From: Corynebacterium sp. J010B-136
GTDB lineage: Bacteria > Actinomycetota > Actinomycetes > Mycobacteriales > Mycobacteriaceae
NCBI RefSeq assembly: GCF_002967075.1
Contig: NZ_PUGE01000003.1
Coordinates: 1 to 64,000 of the forward strand
Reading direction: 5' to 3'
Length of the DNA stretch: 64,000 nucleotides
Part shown: positions 46,249 to 56,800 of the stretch, piece after piece
Numbering within the stretch: position 1 is the stretch's first letter
How the letters are laid out: each line of letters opens with the position of its first letter
Program-made: the position numbers and the translations under genes
The notes under the pieces: model-generated
The model's input: only the letters and a program-made list of their open reading frames with translations
Database searches by the model: none
Told to the model about the DNA's origin: nothing

Positions 46249-47697
46249 GTGACTACCCCAATTGATCTCTCACGTGTTCACATGGTCGGCATCGGCGGCT
46301 CCGGCATGTCTGGGCTTGCTCGTATTTTGCTCTCCCGCGGCATGGAAGTTTCTGGTTCCGATGTCAAAGACTCCACCCCGGTGGAAGTACTGCGCACCAT
46401 GGGCGCCAAGATTGCCATTGGGCACAAGAGAGAAAATCTTTCACAGCTGGCGGAAAAGCCGACTGTCGTGGTGACATCATTTGCTGCGATTCCGAAGGAC
46501 AATCCAGAGCTGGTCGCAGCACACGAAGCACAGATTCCAGTGATTCGCCGTTCGGACTTGCTCGCAGAATTGATGCAGGAGCGCACCCAGGTACTCCTTG
46601 CCGGTACCCACGGTAAGACATCGACTACCTCGATGGTGGTTTCAGCATTGCAGGCGGCGGGCAAGGATGCTTCCTTTGCCATTGGTGGTCAGCTCAACCG
46701 CGCGGGTACGAATGCGCATCACGGTAAAGATGCCATCTTCGTGGCTGAAGCGGATGAATCTGATGCTTCGCTGTTGCGCTATTCCCCAGATATCGCGGTC
46801 ATTACCAATATTGAACCGGATCACTTGGACTACTTTGGCTCCGCAGAGGCCTATTTCCAGGTCTTCGATGATTTCGTTGGACGCATTACGGATACGGGCA
46901 CTCTTATTGTGTGCCTTGAAGATGATCATGCAGCGGAATTGGGCCTTCGTGCTCTTGAGCGCGGCGTACGCGTCTTAGGCTACGGTGGCTCGGCAGCGGT
47001 GCAGAAGTATGCCAAGATTCCCGTTGGTGCGGAAATTTTGGCTGAAGAAGTAGGGCAAAAGGCAACGACGGTTACCGTCAAACTTCCGTTTAAGAACTCT
47101 TCCGAAGCCCAGGTGACCTATGAATTACAGATTCCTGGACACCACATGGTGCTCAATTCCGCTGCCGCTTTAGTTGCGGGCGAGATCGCAGGAGCTGAGG
47201 TGCAGCTTTTGGCCGAGGGCTTAAGCGATTTCACGGGTGTGCGCCGGCGCTTTGAGTACCGTGGCACCGGTGGTGACAATATCCGCGTCTATGACGATTA
47301 TGCGCACCATCCGACTGAGGTGGCAGCAGTGCTCAAGGCAGCGCGCGATAAGGTTTCAGCAGAGGGCCTAGGCGGCAAGGTTGTAGTGTGCTTCCAGCCA
47401 CATCTTTACTCCCGCACGATTGAGTTCGCTAAAGAGTTTGGCCAAGCACTTTCGCTTGCCGATGCAGTGGTGTTGTTGGATATCTTCGGTGCCCGAGAAA
47501 AGCCGGTCGAAGGGATTTCCTCGCGAATCATTAGCGATGAAATGGCCGATGATGTCGACGTCACTTATGAGCCAGATTTCTCATCTGCCCGCCATACTGT
47601 GGCAGAGATGACCAATAGCAATGACCTTGTGCTGACCATGGGTGCTGGATCAGTAACCTTGCTCGCAGCCGAAATCTTGGAGGAGATCCAGGGTTAG
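46249..47697 (+). CDS. murC: UDP-MurNAc:L-alanine ligase
   Basis: MurC starts stem peptide synthesis. The 482-residue protein has [16 protein letters not shown] at the N-terminus, the ATP loop [34 protein letters not shown] and [14 protein letters not shown]. The start is GTG at 46249, directly after the murG stop; AAAAGGA lies about 8 nt upstream inside murG. Confidence 0.96.
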   Translation: MTTPIDLSRVHMVGIGGSGMSGLARILLSRGMEVSGSDVKDSTPVEVLRTMGAKIAIGHKRENLSQLAEKPTVVVTSFAAIPKDNPELVAAHEAQIPVIRRSDLLAELMQERTQVLLAGTHGKTSTTSMVVSALQAAGKDASFAIGGQLNRAGTNAHHGKDAIFVAEADESDASLLRYSPDIAVITNIEPDHLDYFGSAEAYFQVFDDFVGRITDTGTLIVCLEDDHAAELGLRALERGVRVLGYGGSAAVQKYAKIPVGAEILAEEVGQKATTVTVKLPFKNSSEAQVTYELQIPGHHMVLNSAAALVAGEIAGAEVQLLAEGLSDFTGVRRRFEYRGTGGDNIRVYDDYAHHPTEVAAVLKAARDKVSAEGLGGKVVVCFQPHLYSRTIEFAKEFGQALSLADAVVLLDIFGAREKPVEGISSRIISDEMADDVDVTYEPDFSSARHTVAEMTNSNDLVLTMGAGSVTLLAAEILEEIQG

Positions 47698-48357
47698 ATG
47701 AAAATTTCCTCCAAGCTCATTGCCGCCATCATCGGCGGTCTAGTTGCACTTAGCGTTGTTATCGGACTGGCGGTGTATTTTCTGCCGATCTTTCGTGTCA
47801 CCAATGTTGAGATAACTGGTAATGAGCACTCGACCGTAGAGCAGATTGAAGAAGCTGCAGGTGTACCCGACGGGGCTAATTTGCTGCGCGTGAATGCACA
47901 CGACACAGCTTTGAAAGTCTCGGACTTGCCGTGGGTAGATAAAGCTACCGTGGGTCGCAGTCTGCCCAATACTTTGGTCGTCGAAGTAGAAGAGCGAGTC
48001 GTTGCAGCCTATGTCAATGCTGATGATGGTCCGCATCTCATCGATACCAAAGGTCGCGAATTTATCATCGACCAGCCACCGGCAGAAGCAGTAGAGATCA
48101 CCGGCGAATGGGACTCTGAAACTTTGTCGGACCCGGTCGAAGTTCTTGCGGCAATCCCCACGGAACTGCGTACTCAAATTGAACGTTTAGATGTCGTTGA
48201 ACCTTATGTGATGCGGGTGCACATGGATGATGGACGAACGATTACCTGGGGCGCGAACGAAGACAATGAAAATAAGGCACGCGCACTAGCTACGGTTTTG
48301 CAGATGGAGGGCGATAATTGGAATATTACTAACCCCTCACTTGTCAGCCGACCCTGA
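47698..48357 (+). CDS. ftsQ: Cell division protein FtsQ
   Basis: FtsQ is a bitopic divisome scaffold. The 219-residue protein has a short cytoplasmic tail, one helix ([23 protein letters not shown]), a POTRA domain ([35 protein letters not shown]) and the beta domain with [33 protein letters not shown] 47698 follows the murC stop directly, with GGAGGAG upstream in murC. Confidence 0.95.
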   Translation: MKISSKLIAAIIGGLVALSVVIGLAVYFLPIFRVTNVEITGNEHSTVEQIEEAAGVPDGANLLRVNAHDTALKVSDLPWVDKATVGRSLPNTLVVEVEERVVAAYVNADDGPHLIDTKGREFIIDQPPAEAVEITGEWDSETLSDPVEVLAAIPTELRTQIERLDVVEPYVMRVHMDDGRTITWGANEDNENKARALATVLQMEGDNWNITNPSLVSRP

Positions 48358-48390
48358 TATCCCCGTATGCTAGGAGGCGAGCAAAACCGC

Positions 48391-48501
48391 ATGTCAACAA
48401 CTCTAAACCCAAGGTTGAGGGTAGCGACACGCGGCGAAATGAACCCGAAAATTACAGCGGTCTCGTCAATGATGGAAACAACGCGTCGATTTCCTCATTG
48501 A
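48391..48501 (+). CDS. Possible 36-aa leader ORF upstream of ftsZ
   Basis: ATG 48391 opens a 36-codon frame ([18 protein letters not shown]...) with TAGGAGG at 48371-48377 upstream. Its 3' end overlaps a long inverted repeat at 48464-48503 and stops 42 nt before the ftsZ ATG. No similarity is recognised; it may be a regulatory upstream ORF or chance. Confidence 0.3.
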   Translation: MSTTLNPRLRVATRGEMNPKITAVSSMMETTRRFPH

Positions 48502-48503
48502 CG
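48464..48503 (+). promoter_or_regulatory. Inverted repeat in the ftsZ leader
   Basis: CGTCAATGA (48464-48472) and TCATTGACG (48495-48503) pair perfectly; inner GAAA/TTTC extends the stem with a small internal loop. It lies 40 nt ahead of the ftsZ start. Confidence 0.55.
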
Positions 48504-48542
48504 GACCAGAAATTCCACGAACGAAAGGTGCTAGCGCCTCTA

Positions 48543-49787
48543 ATGACCACTCCAAGTAATAATCTCGCGGACATCAAGGTTGTCGGTGTCGGTGGTGGCG
48601 GAGTAAACGCCGTTAACCGCATGATTGAAGAGGGCCTGAAGGGCGTTCAGTTCATTGCTATCAACACTGACTCCCAGGCTCTGCTCTTTTCTGATGCTGA
48701 TGTAAAGCTCGACATTGGACGCGAGCTGACCCGCGGCCTAGGCGCAGGAGCAAACCCAGAGGTCGGTCGTACCTCTGCTGAAGATCACAAGTCCGAAATC
48801 GAAGATGCACTCGCCGGCGCAGACCTCGTCTTCGTTACCGCGGGTGAGGGCGGCGGCACCGGTACTGGTGCGGCTCCGGTAGTTGCATCGATTGCCAAGA
48901 AGCAGGGCTCTTTGACCGTCGGTGTTGTTACCAAGCCTTTCCGCTTTGAAGGTAACCGCCGTACCCGCCAGGCACTCGAGGGTATCGAGGCTTTGCGTGA
49001 GGTATGTGACACCCTCATTGTTATTCCTAATGATCGCCTGCTGCAGCTTGGTGATGAAAACTTGTCGATGATGGAAGCCTTCCGTGCCGCCGATGAGGTG
49101 CTGCACAATGGTGTCCAGGGTATTTCCGACTTGATTCTTATCCCAGGCATGATCAACGTCGACTTTGCCGACGTGCGCTCGGTTATGTCCGATGCGGGTT
49201 CTGCATTGATGGGCGTGGGCTCGGCACGTGGTGATGACCGCGTGATGCAGTCTGCAGAACAAGCTATTAATTCTCCACTGCTGGAATCCAGCATGGAAGG
49301 CGCCAAGGGCGTTCTGCTTTCTGTTGCTGGCGGTTCCGACTTGGGTCTGCAGGAAGTTAACCAGGCAGCGATCATGGTCCAAGAAAAGGCTGACGAAGAC
49401 GTCAACCTCATCTTCGGTACCATCATCGACGACAACTTGGGCGATGAAGTCCGCGTGACCATCATTGCTACGGGCTTCGACGCTGAGGCGAACCTGCAGG
49501 GCGTAAATAACAAGAAGGCCGCTGTTCAGGAAAAGGAAGAGCCAAAGCTGGAATCTCGTCCGGGCTCTTTGTTCGATAATCGCGATATCCCAGAGCCACA
49601 GGCTGAGCCTGTGCGCGAGGAGCCACGCTACGAACCACGCCACTCCCGCCCATCTGGTTCTGGTCTGTTCACCAGCCGCGAGGATGAGCGCGGCCGTGAC
49701 CGTGACTACGGTCGCGAGCGTGAGCCAGAACGTGATCGTCGTCGCGCTGGTGGCGATGATCTGGATGTGCCTGACTTCATGCGCTAA
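48543..49787 (+). CDS. ftsZ: Cell division GTPase FtsZ
   Basis: FtsZ forms the Z-ring. The 414-residue protein has [15 protein letters not shown], the tubulin signature [24 protein letters not shown] and the T7 region. The C-terminal linker is rich in Arg/Glu/Pro and ends [10 protein letters not shown], the conserved tail that binds SepF and FtsW. The frame is open to 48498, but ATG 48543 gives [13 protein letters not shown] as in C. glutamicum. GAAAGGTG is 15 nt upstream, a long spacing. The leader contains a mini-ORF and hairpin. Confidence 0.97.
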   Translation: MTTPSNNLADIKVVGVGGGGVNAVNRMIEEGLKGVQFIAINTDSQALLFSDADVKLDIGRELTRGLGAGANPEVGRTSAEDHKSEIEDALAGADLVFVTAGEGGGTGTGAAPVVASIAKKQGSLTVGVVTKPFRFEGNRRTRQALEGIEALREVCDTLIVIPNDRLLQLGDENLSMMEAFRAADEVLHNGVQGISDLILIPGMINVDFADVRSVMSDAGSALMGVGSARGDDRVMQSAEQAINSPLLESSMEGAKGVLLSVAGGSDLGLQEVNQAAIMVQEKADEDVNLIFGTIIDDNLGDEVRVTIIATGFDAEANLQGVNNKKAAVQEKEEPKLESRPGSLFDNRDIPEPQAEPVREEPRYEPRHSRPSGSGLFTSREDERGRDRDYGREREPERDRRRAGGDDLDVPDFMR

Positions 49788-49795
49788 GAACGCGC

Positions 49796-49801
49796 TAGTC
49801 T
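49796..49801 (+). promoter_or_regulatory. -10 hexamer TAGTCT, leaderless start of pgeF
   Basis: TAGTCT is followed by 6 nt and ATG 49808; no Shine-Dalgarno is present. Confidence 0.5.
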
Positions 49802-49807
49802 GGTTAC

Positions 49808-50536
49808 ATGCCAGTTAATGAGGAAATCTTCCGCCCCGTCCGCATGGTGTTTACCACCCGTGCCGGCGGGGCTTCGGCATCGCCATATCAGTCTTTTAAC
49901 CTAGGCGATCATGTTGGTGATGACCCCGAAGCCGTAGCCGCAAACCGTCAGCGCTTAGCCACCGTCACCGGAGTTGATGACATCGTGTGGATGGAACAGC
50001 TCCACACCAACACGGTGACAGTGGTGGATAAAGATACCCCGGTCCCCGTCGAGGCCACTGATGCCATAGTGACTACGACACCACGACTCGGACTCGGAGT
50101 GCTCGTTGCAGACTGTGTCCCGGTACTTCTTGCTGATTCCAAAGCCAAAGTAGTTGCAGCAGCGCACGCAGGTCGCATGGGTGCCCGCAATGGGATTATC
50201 GCCAATACGATTGATGCAATGGTGGAACTTGGTGCTACCCCTGCAAATATCCAGGTCCTTTTGGGACCTGCAGCCTCGGGACGTAATTATGAAGTTCCAG
50301 AGGATATGGCTAATGATGTAGAAGCCCATCTACCGGGTTCAAAGACCCGTACTACCAAAGGAACCTGGGGAGTAGACGTCCGCGCAGGCCTGATTCGCCA
50401 ACTGATGAGCAAAGGCGTTACCGCAATTGAAGCGGATCCCCGGTGCACCATTGAAGACAAAGACTTCTTTTCATACCGCCGCGAAGGAAAAACCGGGCGA
50501 CAAGCGGGCCTAATCTGGCTCGAGGAGGAAAAATAA
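49808..50536 (+). CDS. pgeF: YfiH/PgeF-type multicopper-oxidase-like purine nucleosidase / peptidoglycan editing factor
   Basis: The 242-residue protein is of the laccase-domain (DUF152) family: FTTRAGGASASPYQSFNLGDHVGDD, WMEQLHTNTV, LGVLVADCVPVLLAD (metal-binding Cys) and AAAHAGRMGARNGII (His). Family members act on nucleosides and, in E. coli, remove wrong stem peptides from peptidoglycan. It lies in the dcw region directly before yggS, translationally close (no gap). Confidence 0.92.
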   Translation: MPVNEEIFRPVRMVFTTRAGGASASPYQSFNLGDHVGDDPEAVAANRQRLATVTGVDDIVWMEQLHTNTVTVVDKDTPVPVEATDAIVTTTPRLGLGVLVADCVPVLLADSKAKVVAAAHAGRMGARNGIIANTIDAMVELGATPANIQVLLGPAASGRNYEVPEDMANDVEAHLPGSKTRTTKGTWGVDVRAGLIRQLMSKGVTAIEADPRCTIEDKDFFSYRREGKTGRQAGLIWLEEEK

Positions 50537-51253
50537 ATGACCACCAGCTCCAGCGACGTGCACAATGCTGATAACCGCCGTGAAGAGCTAGCCGCAGGTT
50601 TGAAAGAGACCCGCGCGCTGATTGAAAAACTGGCCCACGAGGCTGGACGCAGTGATGTACCGGAATTGCTCCCGGTGACGAAGTTTCACCCAGCGGCAGA
50701 TATTGCATTGCTCGCCGAATTAGGGATCACGGACGTTGCAGAAAACCGTGAGCAGGAAGCACGCGCGAAGGCAGAAGAGCTTTCCGATATACGCTTCCAC
50801 ATGATTGGCCAGGTACAGACGAAAAAGGCGAACCACGTGGCCCGCTGGGCTCACTCCGTACACTCTGTAGATACAGAAAAGCTTGCAGTGGCTCTCAACC
50901 GTGGGGTAGACAACGCGCAGCGCGATATCCTCCCGGTTTTTATCCAGGTCTCTCATGACGGCGATACCGCACGTGGGGGAGTAGCCCCTGAAGGGGTAGA
51001 GGAATTAGCGCAAATCATTGAAGATTTGCCAAACTTAGAACTTCGTGGATTGATGGTCGTTCCGCCGCTAGAATCGGATGCTAAGCAAGTATTTACCTCG
51101 GTCCGTGAGCTCACCGACAAGCTGGGTGAGCAGCTTAAACGCCCATTGTTACTATCCGCGGGAATGAGCGCGGATTTAGCCGATGCAATTGCATCCGGTA
51201 CAGATATCGTGCGTGTCGGAACCGGAATAATGGGGGCACGGCCATTAGGTTAA
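50537..51253 (+). CDS. YggS-family PLP homeostasis protein
   Basis: The 238-residue single-domain PLP protein of alanine racemase-like fold III has LLPVTKFHPAADIALLAELG, where the Lys binds PLP, DVAENREQEARAKAEEL, FHMIGQVQTKKANHVARW and LRGLMVVPPLESD, plus SAGMSADLADAIASGTDIVRVGTGIMG. It keeps vitamin B6 and amino acid pools balanced. It starts immediately after pgeF and precedes sepF (41 bp). Confidence 0.94.
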   Translation: MTTSSSDVHNADNRREELAAGLKETRALIEKLAHEAGRSDVPELLPVTKFHPAADIALLAELGITDVAENREQEARAKAEELSDIRFHMIGQVQTKKANHVARWAHSVHSVDTEKLAVALNRGVDNAQRDILPVFIQVSHDGDTARGGVAPEGVEELAQIIEDLPNLELRGLMVVPPLESDAKQVFTSVRELTDKLGEQLKRPLLLSAGMSADLADAIASGTDIVRVGTGIMGARPLG

Positions 51254-51294
51254 ATGGCAACGATAAATACCCGGCATCTCAAAGGGAGTAATGA

Positions 51295-51741
51295 ATGTCT
51301 TTTCTGGTAAAGACCAAAGAATTTTTTGGCCTCGCTGAGCCTGAGGCTGGCGTAGACGACGCTTACTACGTCGATGAGCCACGCTACGAAACCCAGGGTT
51401 CTGCTGCATACGCACCTCGTCCATCGGCATATGCTCACACCATTGCTGAGCCTGAGTACGAACCAACCATCGTTGCTGTCACCGTTGTTGCCTTCAACCA
51501 GGCACAGAAGATTGGTGAACCATTCCGCGATGGCGACGCAGTTGTCTTTGAAGTAACTGACGCTGACTTCGATGTAGCGAAGCGCTTCATCGACTTCGCA
51601 GCTGGCCTGTGCTTTGGTCTGCGTGGCAAGATGCTGAATCTAACCCGCGATATGGATACTGACCGTCGCGTGTTCGCGATTGTTCCTGAGGGCGCAGTTA
51701 TCCCGACGGTAGAGCTCGAAGACGTCGCTGGTCTTCGCTAA
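51295..51741 (+). CDS. sepF: Cell division protein SepF
   Basis: SepF anchors FtsZ to the membrane. The 148-residue protein begins with an amphipathic stretch (MSFLVKTKEFFGLAE), has a variable acidic linker with Tyr and Pro, and a C-terminal SepF domain (AFNQAQKIGEPFRDGDAVVFEVTDADFDVAKRFIDFAAGLCFGLRGKMLNL). RBS AAGGGAG precedes ATG 51295. A terminator follows. Confidence 0.95.
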   Translation: MSFLVKTKEFFGLAEPEAGVDDAYYVDEPRYETQGSAAYAPRPSAYAHTIAEPEYEPTIVAVTVVAFNQAQKIGEPFRDGDAVVFEVTDADFDVAKRFIDFAAGLCFGLRGKMLNLTRDMDTDRRVFAIVPEGAVIPTVELEDVAGLR

Positions 51742-51770
51742 AACCGAACTAAGACCTTGATAGAGATGCC

Positions 51771-51805
51771 AACCCCACCCCAAAAGGTGGGGTTGTGTGG
51801 GTTTT
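51771..51805 (+). terminator. Terminator after sepF
   Basis: AACCCCACC (51771-51779) pairs with GGTGGGGTT (51786-51794); GTGTGGGTTTT follows. Confidence 0.8.
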
Positions 51806-51817
51806 AACTACTGCTGA

Positions 51818-51823
51818 TAGGGT
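51818..51823 (+). promoter_or_regulatory. -10 hexamer TAGGGT, leaderless start of yggT
   Basis: TAGGGT is followed by 6 nt and GTG 51830, just after the sepF terminator; no Shine-Dalgarno is present. Confidence 0.5.
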
Positions 51824-51829
51824 TAATGC

Positions 51830-52123
51830 GTGACTGCATTCGGAATTATTCTGCTCGCGCTACTAAGGCTTTATACCTTAGTGCTGATCGTCCGCATCAT
51901 TATCGAGATGATCCAGTCCTTCTCGCGCCAATTTAATCCACCGCGCTGGTTTATGGTTATTGCAGAACCACTCTTTGTGATAACAGATCCGCCGGTCAAG
52001 GCGTTACGAAGGATTGTGCCTCCCATGCAGATGGGTGGTGTCGCACTCGACTTATCTGTGTTAGTTTTGTTTATTATTTTGCAGGTTTTGCAACTTATTG
52101 TGCGCGGTGTTTTCATCGGGTAG
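51830..52123 (+). CDS. YggT family membrane protein
   Basis: The 97-residue protein has two hydrophobic segments (FGIILLALLRLYTLVLIVRIIIEMI and LDLSVLVLFIILQVLQLIVRGVFI) around the family loop RQFNPPRWFMVIAEPLFVITDPPVKALRRIVPP. YggT proteins are conserved between sepF and divIVA in many Gram-positives; their exact function is unclear. GTG 51830 is preceded by a leaderless-type -10. Confidence 0.92.
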   Translation: MTAFGIILLALLRLYTLVLIVRIIIEMIQSFSRQFNPPRWFMVIAEPLFVITDPPVKALRRIVPPMQMGGVALDLSVLVLFIILQVLQLIVRGVFIG

Positions 52124-52342
52124 TGGCACAATTGGTGCCCTAAACCTGAAGAAATGCGTAGAAACACAGATGTTTTAACTAGATTTAGGTAACCTAGTAG
52201 TTTAGATTTAGAGAAAACGTACATTAATTGAACTTTTTGGCCGTGATGACAATGTCCTAAGGGATAATGTCCATTAAGGTGAAAGAGAACGAAGTACTTC
52301 GGGTCACCGGAGTTCGACCGACTTGAAGGGGAAGAGAAGTCC

Positions 52343-53422
52343 ATGCCACTGTCACCCGCTGACGTACACAATGTCGCATTCAGCAAGCCGCCGATTGGCA
52401 AGCGTGGCTACAACGAAGACGAGGTTGATCAGTTCCTCGATCTCGTTGAGGATGCTTTAGCCCAGCTCCAGGATGAGAACTACGAACTGCAAAAGCAGCT
52501 CGAAGACGGTTCTGGTTCTACTAAGGCCGCTGCTGCCGCACCTGCTGTAGATGAAGCTGCTGTACGCAAGTCCGTAGAGTCCGAACTTCGCGCAGAATAC
52601 GAAAAGAAACTGGCTGACGCTAAGGCAGAAGCTAACAAGGCCAAGGATGAAGCGTCCAAGGCAAAGGCTGAAGCTGAAAAGGCTAAGTCCGCCAAGCCTG
52701 CAGCAGCTGCTGCTCCAGCTGCAGCTGATAACACTGCTGAGGTTAAGGCAGCTCAGGATGAGACCGCTAAGGTTCGTCAGGAGCTGGAAGCAGCTAAGAA
52801 GGAACTGGAAGCTGCGAAGAAGGAAAACTCCACGCTGAAGGCGTCGAAGTCTTCCTCCGCTGCTGCACCAGCAGCTGCTGCCGCAACCGGCGCTGCCGCT
52901 GGCACCACCGGTGCAGCGACGCCAGAGACCCACATGCAGGCAGCCCGCATCTTGGGCATGGCTCAGGACATGGCGGACCGTCTCTCCAACGAGGCACGTG
53001 CGGAATCTGATTCCATGCTGACTGAGGCACGCGAAGCTGCTGAGAAGCAGTTGGCTGAAGCTGAGTCTCGTTCCTCCACCCAGCTGTCTGAGGCAGAGGC
53101 TCGTTCTAAGAAGCTGGTTGCTGATGCTGAGGCTAAGGCAAAGCAGACTGAGTCTGAAGCGAACTCCCGCGCTGAGGCTCAGATCCGTCAGGCTGAGGAC
53201 AAGGCCGCTGCACTCGAGGCAGAGGCAACCAAGAAACACAACGAGGTCATGACCACGATCAAGACCCAGCAGACTGCTCTTGAAAACCGCATTGCGGAAC
53301 TGCGTACCTACGAGCGCGAATACCGCACTCGTCTGAAGACGCTGTTGCAGTCCCAGCTGGAAGAGCTTGAGTCCCGCGGCTCTGCGGCACCAAACGGTGA
53401 CGTTTCCAAGGACGCTAACTAA
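52343..53422 (+). CDS. divIVA: Polar growth organiser DivIVA (Wag31)
   Basis: DivIVA marks the poles and directs apical wall growth in Corynebacterium. The 359-residue protein has the conserved N-terminal membrane-targeting domain ([38 protein letters not shown]), an Ala/Lys/Glu-rich coiled coil interrupted by low-complexity Ala-rich stretches, and a C-terminal coiled coil (from about residue 195). RBS GAAGGGGAAG precedes ATG 52343. The 218-bp gap before it contains AATGTCC twice (52251, 52266) in the promoter region. Confidence 0.96.
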   Translation: MPLSPADVHNVAFSKPPIGKRGYNEDEVDQFLDLVEDALAQLQDENYELQKQLEDGSGSTKAAAAAPAVDEAAVRKSVESELRAEYEKKLADAKAEANKAKDEASKAKAEAEKAKSAKPAAAAAPAAADNTAEVKAAQDETAKVRQELEAAKKELEAAKKENSTLKASKSSSAAAPAAAAATGAAAGTTGAATPETHMQAARILGMAQDMADRLSNEARAESDSMLTEAREAAEKQLAEAESRSSTQLSEAEARSKKLVADAEAKAKQTESEANSRAEAQIRQAEDKAAALEAEATKKHNEVMTTIKTQQTALENRIAELRTYEREYRTRLKTLLQSQLEELESRGSAAPNGDVSKDAN

Positions 53423-53433
53423 AAGGCTCAATG

Positions 53434-53482
53434 ACGCCCCCGGCGCTGCAGTTTAAATGCTGTGGCACCGGGGGTGTTTTCG
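53434..53482 (+). terminator. Intrinsic terminator after divIVA
   Basis: ACGCCCCCGG near 53434-53443 pairs with CCGGGGGTGT near 53468-53477, with more pairing inside (GCTGCAG/CTGTGGC), followed by TTTTCG. Confidence 0.85.
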
Positions 53483-53498
53483 TTAATAGGAGATTAAT

Positions 53499-53657
53499 GT
53501 GCTCATTGCAGCATTGGTTTTAGCGCTCATCGCGTTCATAGCGTTTGTAAACTACATCCTGTCCGCGGCAACGTGGTCGCTGATCGTAGTCTTTGTGGCT
53601 GCCGGTGCGGGGTTGGTGCTCTTTTTCCTGGATTGGTATAAAAAGTCCAAGCGTTAG
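53499..53657 (+). CDS. Small two-helix membrane protein (52 aa)
   Basis: A GTG at 53499 with AGGAG at 53488-53492 opens a 52-codon frame ending at TAG 53657. The product is almost entirely hydrophobic: a first helix (VLIAALVLALIAFIAFVNYI), a short SAAT turn, a second helix (SLIVVFVAAGAGLVLFFL) and the basic end DWYKKSKR. A small membrane protein between divIVA and ileS is also present in C. glutamicum as I recall. Function is unknown; the place suggests an envelope role. Confidence 0.75.
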   Translation: MLIAALVLALIAFIAFVNYILSAATWSLIVVFVAAGAGLVLFFLDWYKKSKR

Positions 53658-53692
53658 CATCGAAGAATTTGACGTTAGGTGTAAACTAAGCA

Positions 53693-53890
53693 GCGTATGC
53701 ATTGATCCGGCTATCACCGGGGAGTATTTCGGAAGAAAAGCACAGCTTGCGTGCTGATTAGAACCGGACGGGTGGGACCGAAATATCCTTCACTACCAAT
53801 GAAGTGGGGCATTAAATGCCCAAGCAGGGTGGTACCGCGCACGCACAGTGCGTCCCTGTTGAATAAACACATTGACGAAGTGAAGGATTA
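53693..53890 (+). promoter_or_regulatory. T-box leader of ileS (isoleucine specifier)
   Basis: The hallmark T-box sequence AGGGTGGTACCGCG lies at 53826-53839 and pairs with the uncharged tRNA acceptor end. The short Stem I contains CTATCACCGG, in which ATC at 53713-53715 is the Ile specifier. There is no T-tract; instead the leader ends in the ileS Shine-Dalgarno region AGTGAAGG (53879-53886), exactly complementary to CCTTCACT at 53787-53794. This fits the translational T-boxes described for actinobacterial ileS, where uncharged tRNA-Ile frees the ribosome site. Confidence 0.93.
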
Positions 53891-53894
53891 ATTA

Positions 53895-56800
53895 ATGGAC
53901 GTAGGACACGTTTATCCCAAGGTTGATATGACCGGTGGATCGTCGAAGTTTCCAGAAATGGAAACCGAGGTCCAGAAGTTCTGGAAAGAAGATGACACCT
54001 TCCAGGCTTCATTAGAACAAAGCAAAGGCAACCCAGAGTATGTCTTTTATGACGGCCCTCCTTTCGCGAACGGTTTGCCACACTATGGTCACTTGCTGAC
54101 TGGTTACGTCAAGGACATCGTTCCGCGTTACCGCACCATGGCAGGCAACCACGTGCCACGCGTCTTCGGATGGGACTGCCACGGTCTGCCAGCAGAGCTA
54201 GAAGCAGAAAAGCAGCTGGGCATTACCGATAAGGCGCAGATCCACGATATGGGTCTGGAGAAGTTCAATGAGTACTGTGCTTCTTCTGTTCTGCGCTACA
54301 CCGATGAGTGGGAAGAATACGTTACCCGCCAGGCTCGTTGGGTCGATTTCGAAAACGGATACAAGACGATGGATCCGAACTACATGGAATCTGTCATCTG
54401 GGCGTTTAAGACCCTTTATGACAAGGGTCTTATCTACCAGGGCTTCCGCGTCCTGCCATATTCCTGGGCTGAGCACACTCCATTGTCGAATCAGGAAACC
54501 CGTCTGGATGACTCCTACAAGATGCGCCAGGACCCAACCCTGACGGTGACTTTCCCGGTTACTGGTAATGCGCCAGAAGAGCTTGCCGATGCCGCATTCC
54601 TGGCCTGGACGACCACGCCATGGACCTTGCCTTCTAACCTGGCCTTGGCTGTCCACCCAGAGGTTGACTACGCGCTGGTGCGCGTGGGCGGAGACTCCGA
54701 GTTTACTGGCCAGAAGTTTGTTTTGGCAGAGGCTCTGGTTGGTTCCTACGCTAAGGAGCTGGGTGAAGGCCATGAGGTGCTCAAGACCTTCAAGGGTGCG
54801 GAACTCGAAGGTATTACTTATGAGCCAATCTTTGATTACTTCAAGGATCACGCAAATTCCTTCAAGATCCTGTTGGCTGATTACGTCACCACCGAAGACG
54901 GCACCGGTATTGTTCACCAGGCACCGGGCTTTGGTGAAGACGATATGGCAACCACCGCGAAGTACGGCATTGAGCTGGTCATGCCAGTCGATGATGACGG
55001 CAAGTTCACCTCGCTGACCCCTGAGTACGAAGGCCAGTTGGTATTCGATGCCAACAAGGACATCATCCGTGACCTGAAGGCCAAGGGCCGCGTCATCCGC
55101 CACGTCACCATTGAGCACTCCTACCCACACTCCTGGCGTTCCGGCGAGCCTTTGATCTACAAGGCCATGCCAGCATGGTTCGTGAAGGTTTCTGCTTTCC
55201 GCGACCGCATGGTGGAGCTCAACCACAATGAGATTGAGTGGATGCCAGAGCACGTGCGCGATGGCCAGTTCGGTAAGTGGCTCGAAGGCGCGCGTGACTG
55301 GAACATCTCCCGTTCGCGTTTCTGGGGTTCCCCAATCCCAGTGTGGATGTCTGATGATGACAAGTACCCACGCATCGATGTTTACGGTTCCTTGGATGAG
55401 CTGGAGCGCGACTTCGGCCAGCGTCCAAAGTCTTTGCACCGTCCACACATCGACGAGCTAGTGCGTCCAAACCCAGATGACCCAACCGGTAAGTCCATGA
55501 TGCGCCGTGTCCCAGACGTTCTGGACGTATGGTTCGACTCTGGTTCCATGCCATTTGCGCAGGTGCATTACCCATTCGAGAACAAAGAATGGTTCGATAC
55601 CCACTCGCCATCAGACTTCATCGTGGAGTACATCGGTCAGACCCGTGGCTGGTTCTACCTGCTGCACGTTTTGTCCACCGCTCTCTTTGACCGCCCAGCA
55701 TTTAAGAAGGTTGTCGCCCACGGCATCGTGCTTGGTGATGATGGCCTGAAGATGTCCAAGTCTAAGGGCAACTACCCGAACGTCAATGAGGTCTTTGACC
55801 GCGATGGCTCCGATGCCATGCGTTGGTTCCTGATGTCTTCACCAATTCTGCGCGGCGGCAACCTGATCGTCACCGAGCAGGGCATTCGTGACGGCGTGCG
55901 CCAGGCACTGCTGCCAATCTGGAATGCGTACACCTTCTTGAACCTGTACGCCTCCGAGGATGCGAAGTTCGATACTAGCTCTGAGAATGTGCTGGATCGC
56001 TACATCCTGGCAAAGACTCATGACCTGGTCAAGAACGTTGATGAGGCCCTGGCAAACACGGATATTTCCACCGCAACCAATGAGGTACGCCAGTTCGCTG
56101 ATGCGTTGACCAACTGGTACGTACGTCGTTCCCGTGGTCGTTTCTGGGAAGGCCAGGAAGCACACCCAGAGGCATTCAACACCCTCTACACCGTGCTGCA
56201 CACTGTGTCTCGCGCAGTCGCACCACTGTTGCCGCACATCTCGGAGGTCATCTACCGGGGTCTGACCGGCGAGCGCTCCGTGCACTTGACGGCGTTCCCG
56301 AAGGCAGAAGACTACCCAGCGAATGCCGCACTGGTTGAAGCAATGGATACCACCCGCGCGGTGGCATCTGCTGCAAGCTCTGTGCGCAAGTCCAACAAGC
56401 TGCGTAACCGTCTGCCACTTCCAGCTCTGACTGTTGCCGTGGCAGATTCTGGCCAGCTTGAAGGCTTCAAGGACATCATCCGCGATGAGGTCAACGTCAA
56501 GGAAGTTATCTTGACCGACGACGTCGACTCCGTCGGCACCTTCGAAGTTGTCTGCAACGCTAAGGTGGCAGGTCCTCGTTTGGGCAAGGATGTACAGCGC
56601 GCGATCAAGAACCTCAAGGCCGGCAACTACACCCGCGAGGGCGAAAACGTTGTTGTTGATGGTGATATCACCTTAAGCCCTGAGGAATACACCGAGCGCT
56701 TGCAGGCAGCGGATCCAAAGTCCACTGCACGCATCGATGGTCTTGATGGCCTAGTTGTTCTCAACACCGAGGTCACCGAGGAACTTGAGGCAGAAGGTTG

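Noticed and set aside
54198..55448. 416-codon open frame antisense to ileS (and similar long antisense frames in ftsZ, divIVA, aroG)
   Set aside because: They lie wholly inside well-conserved genes, have no ribosome site or recognisable domain, and arise from the codon bias of the sense gene.
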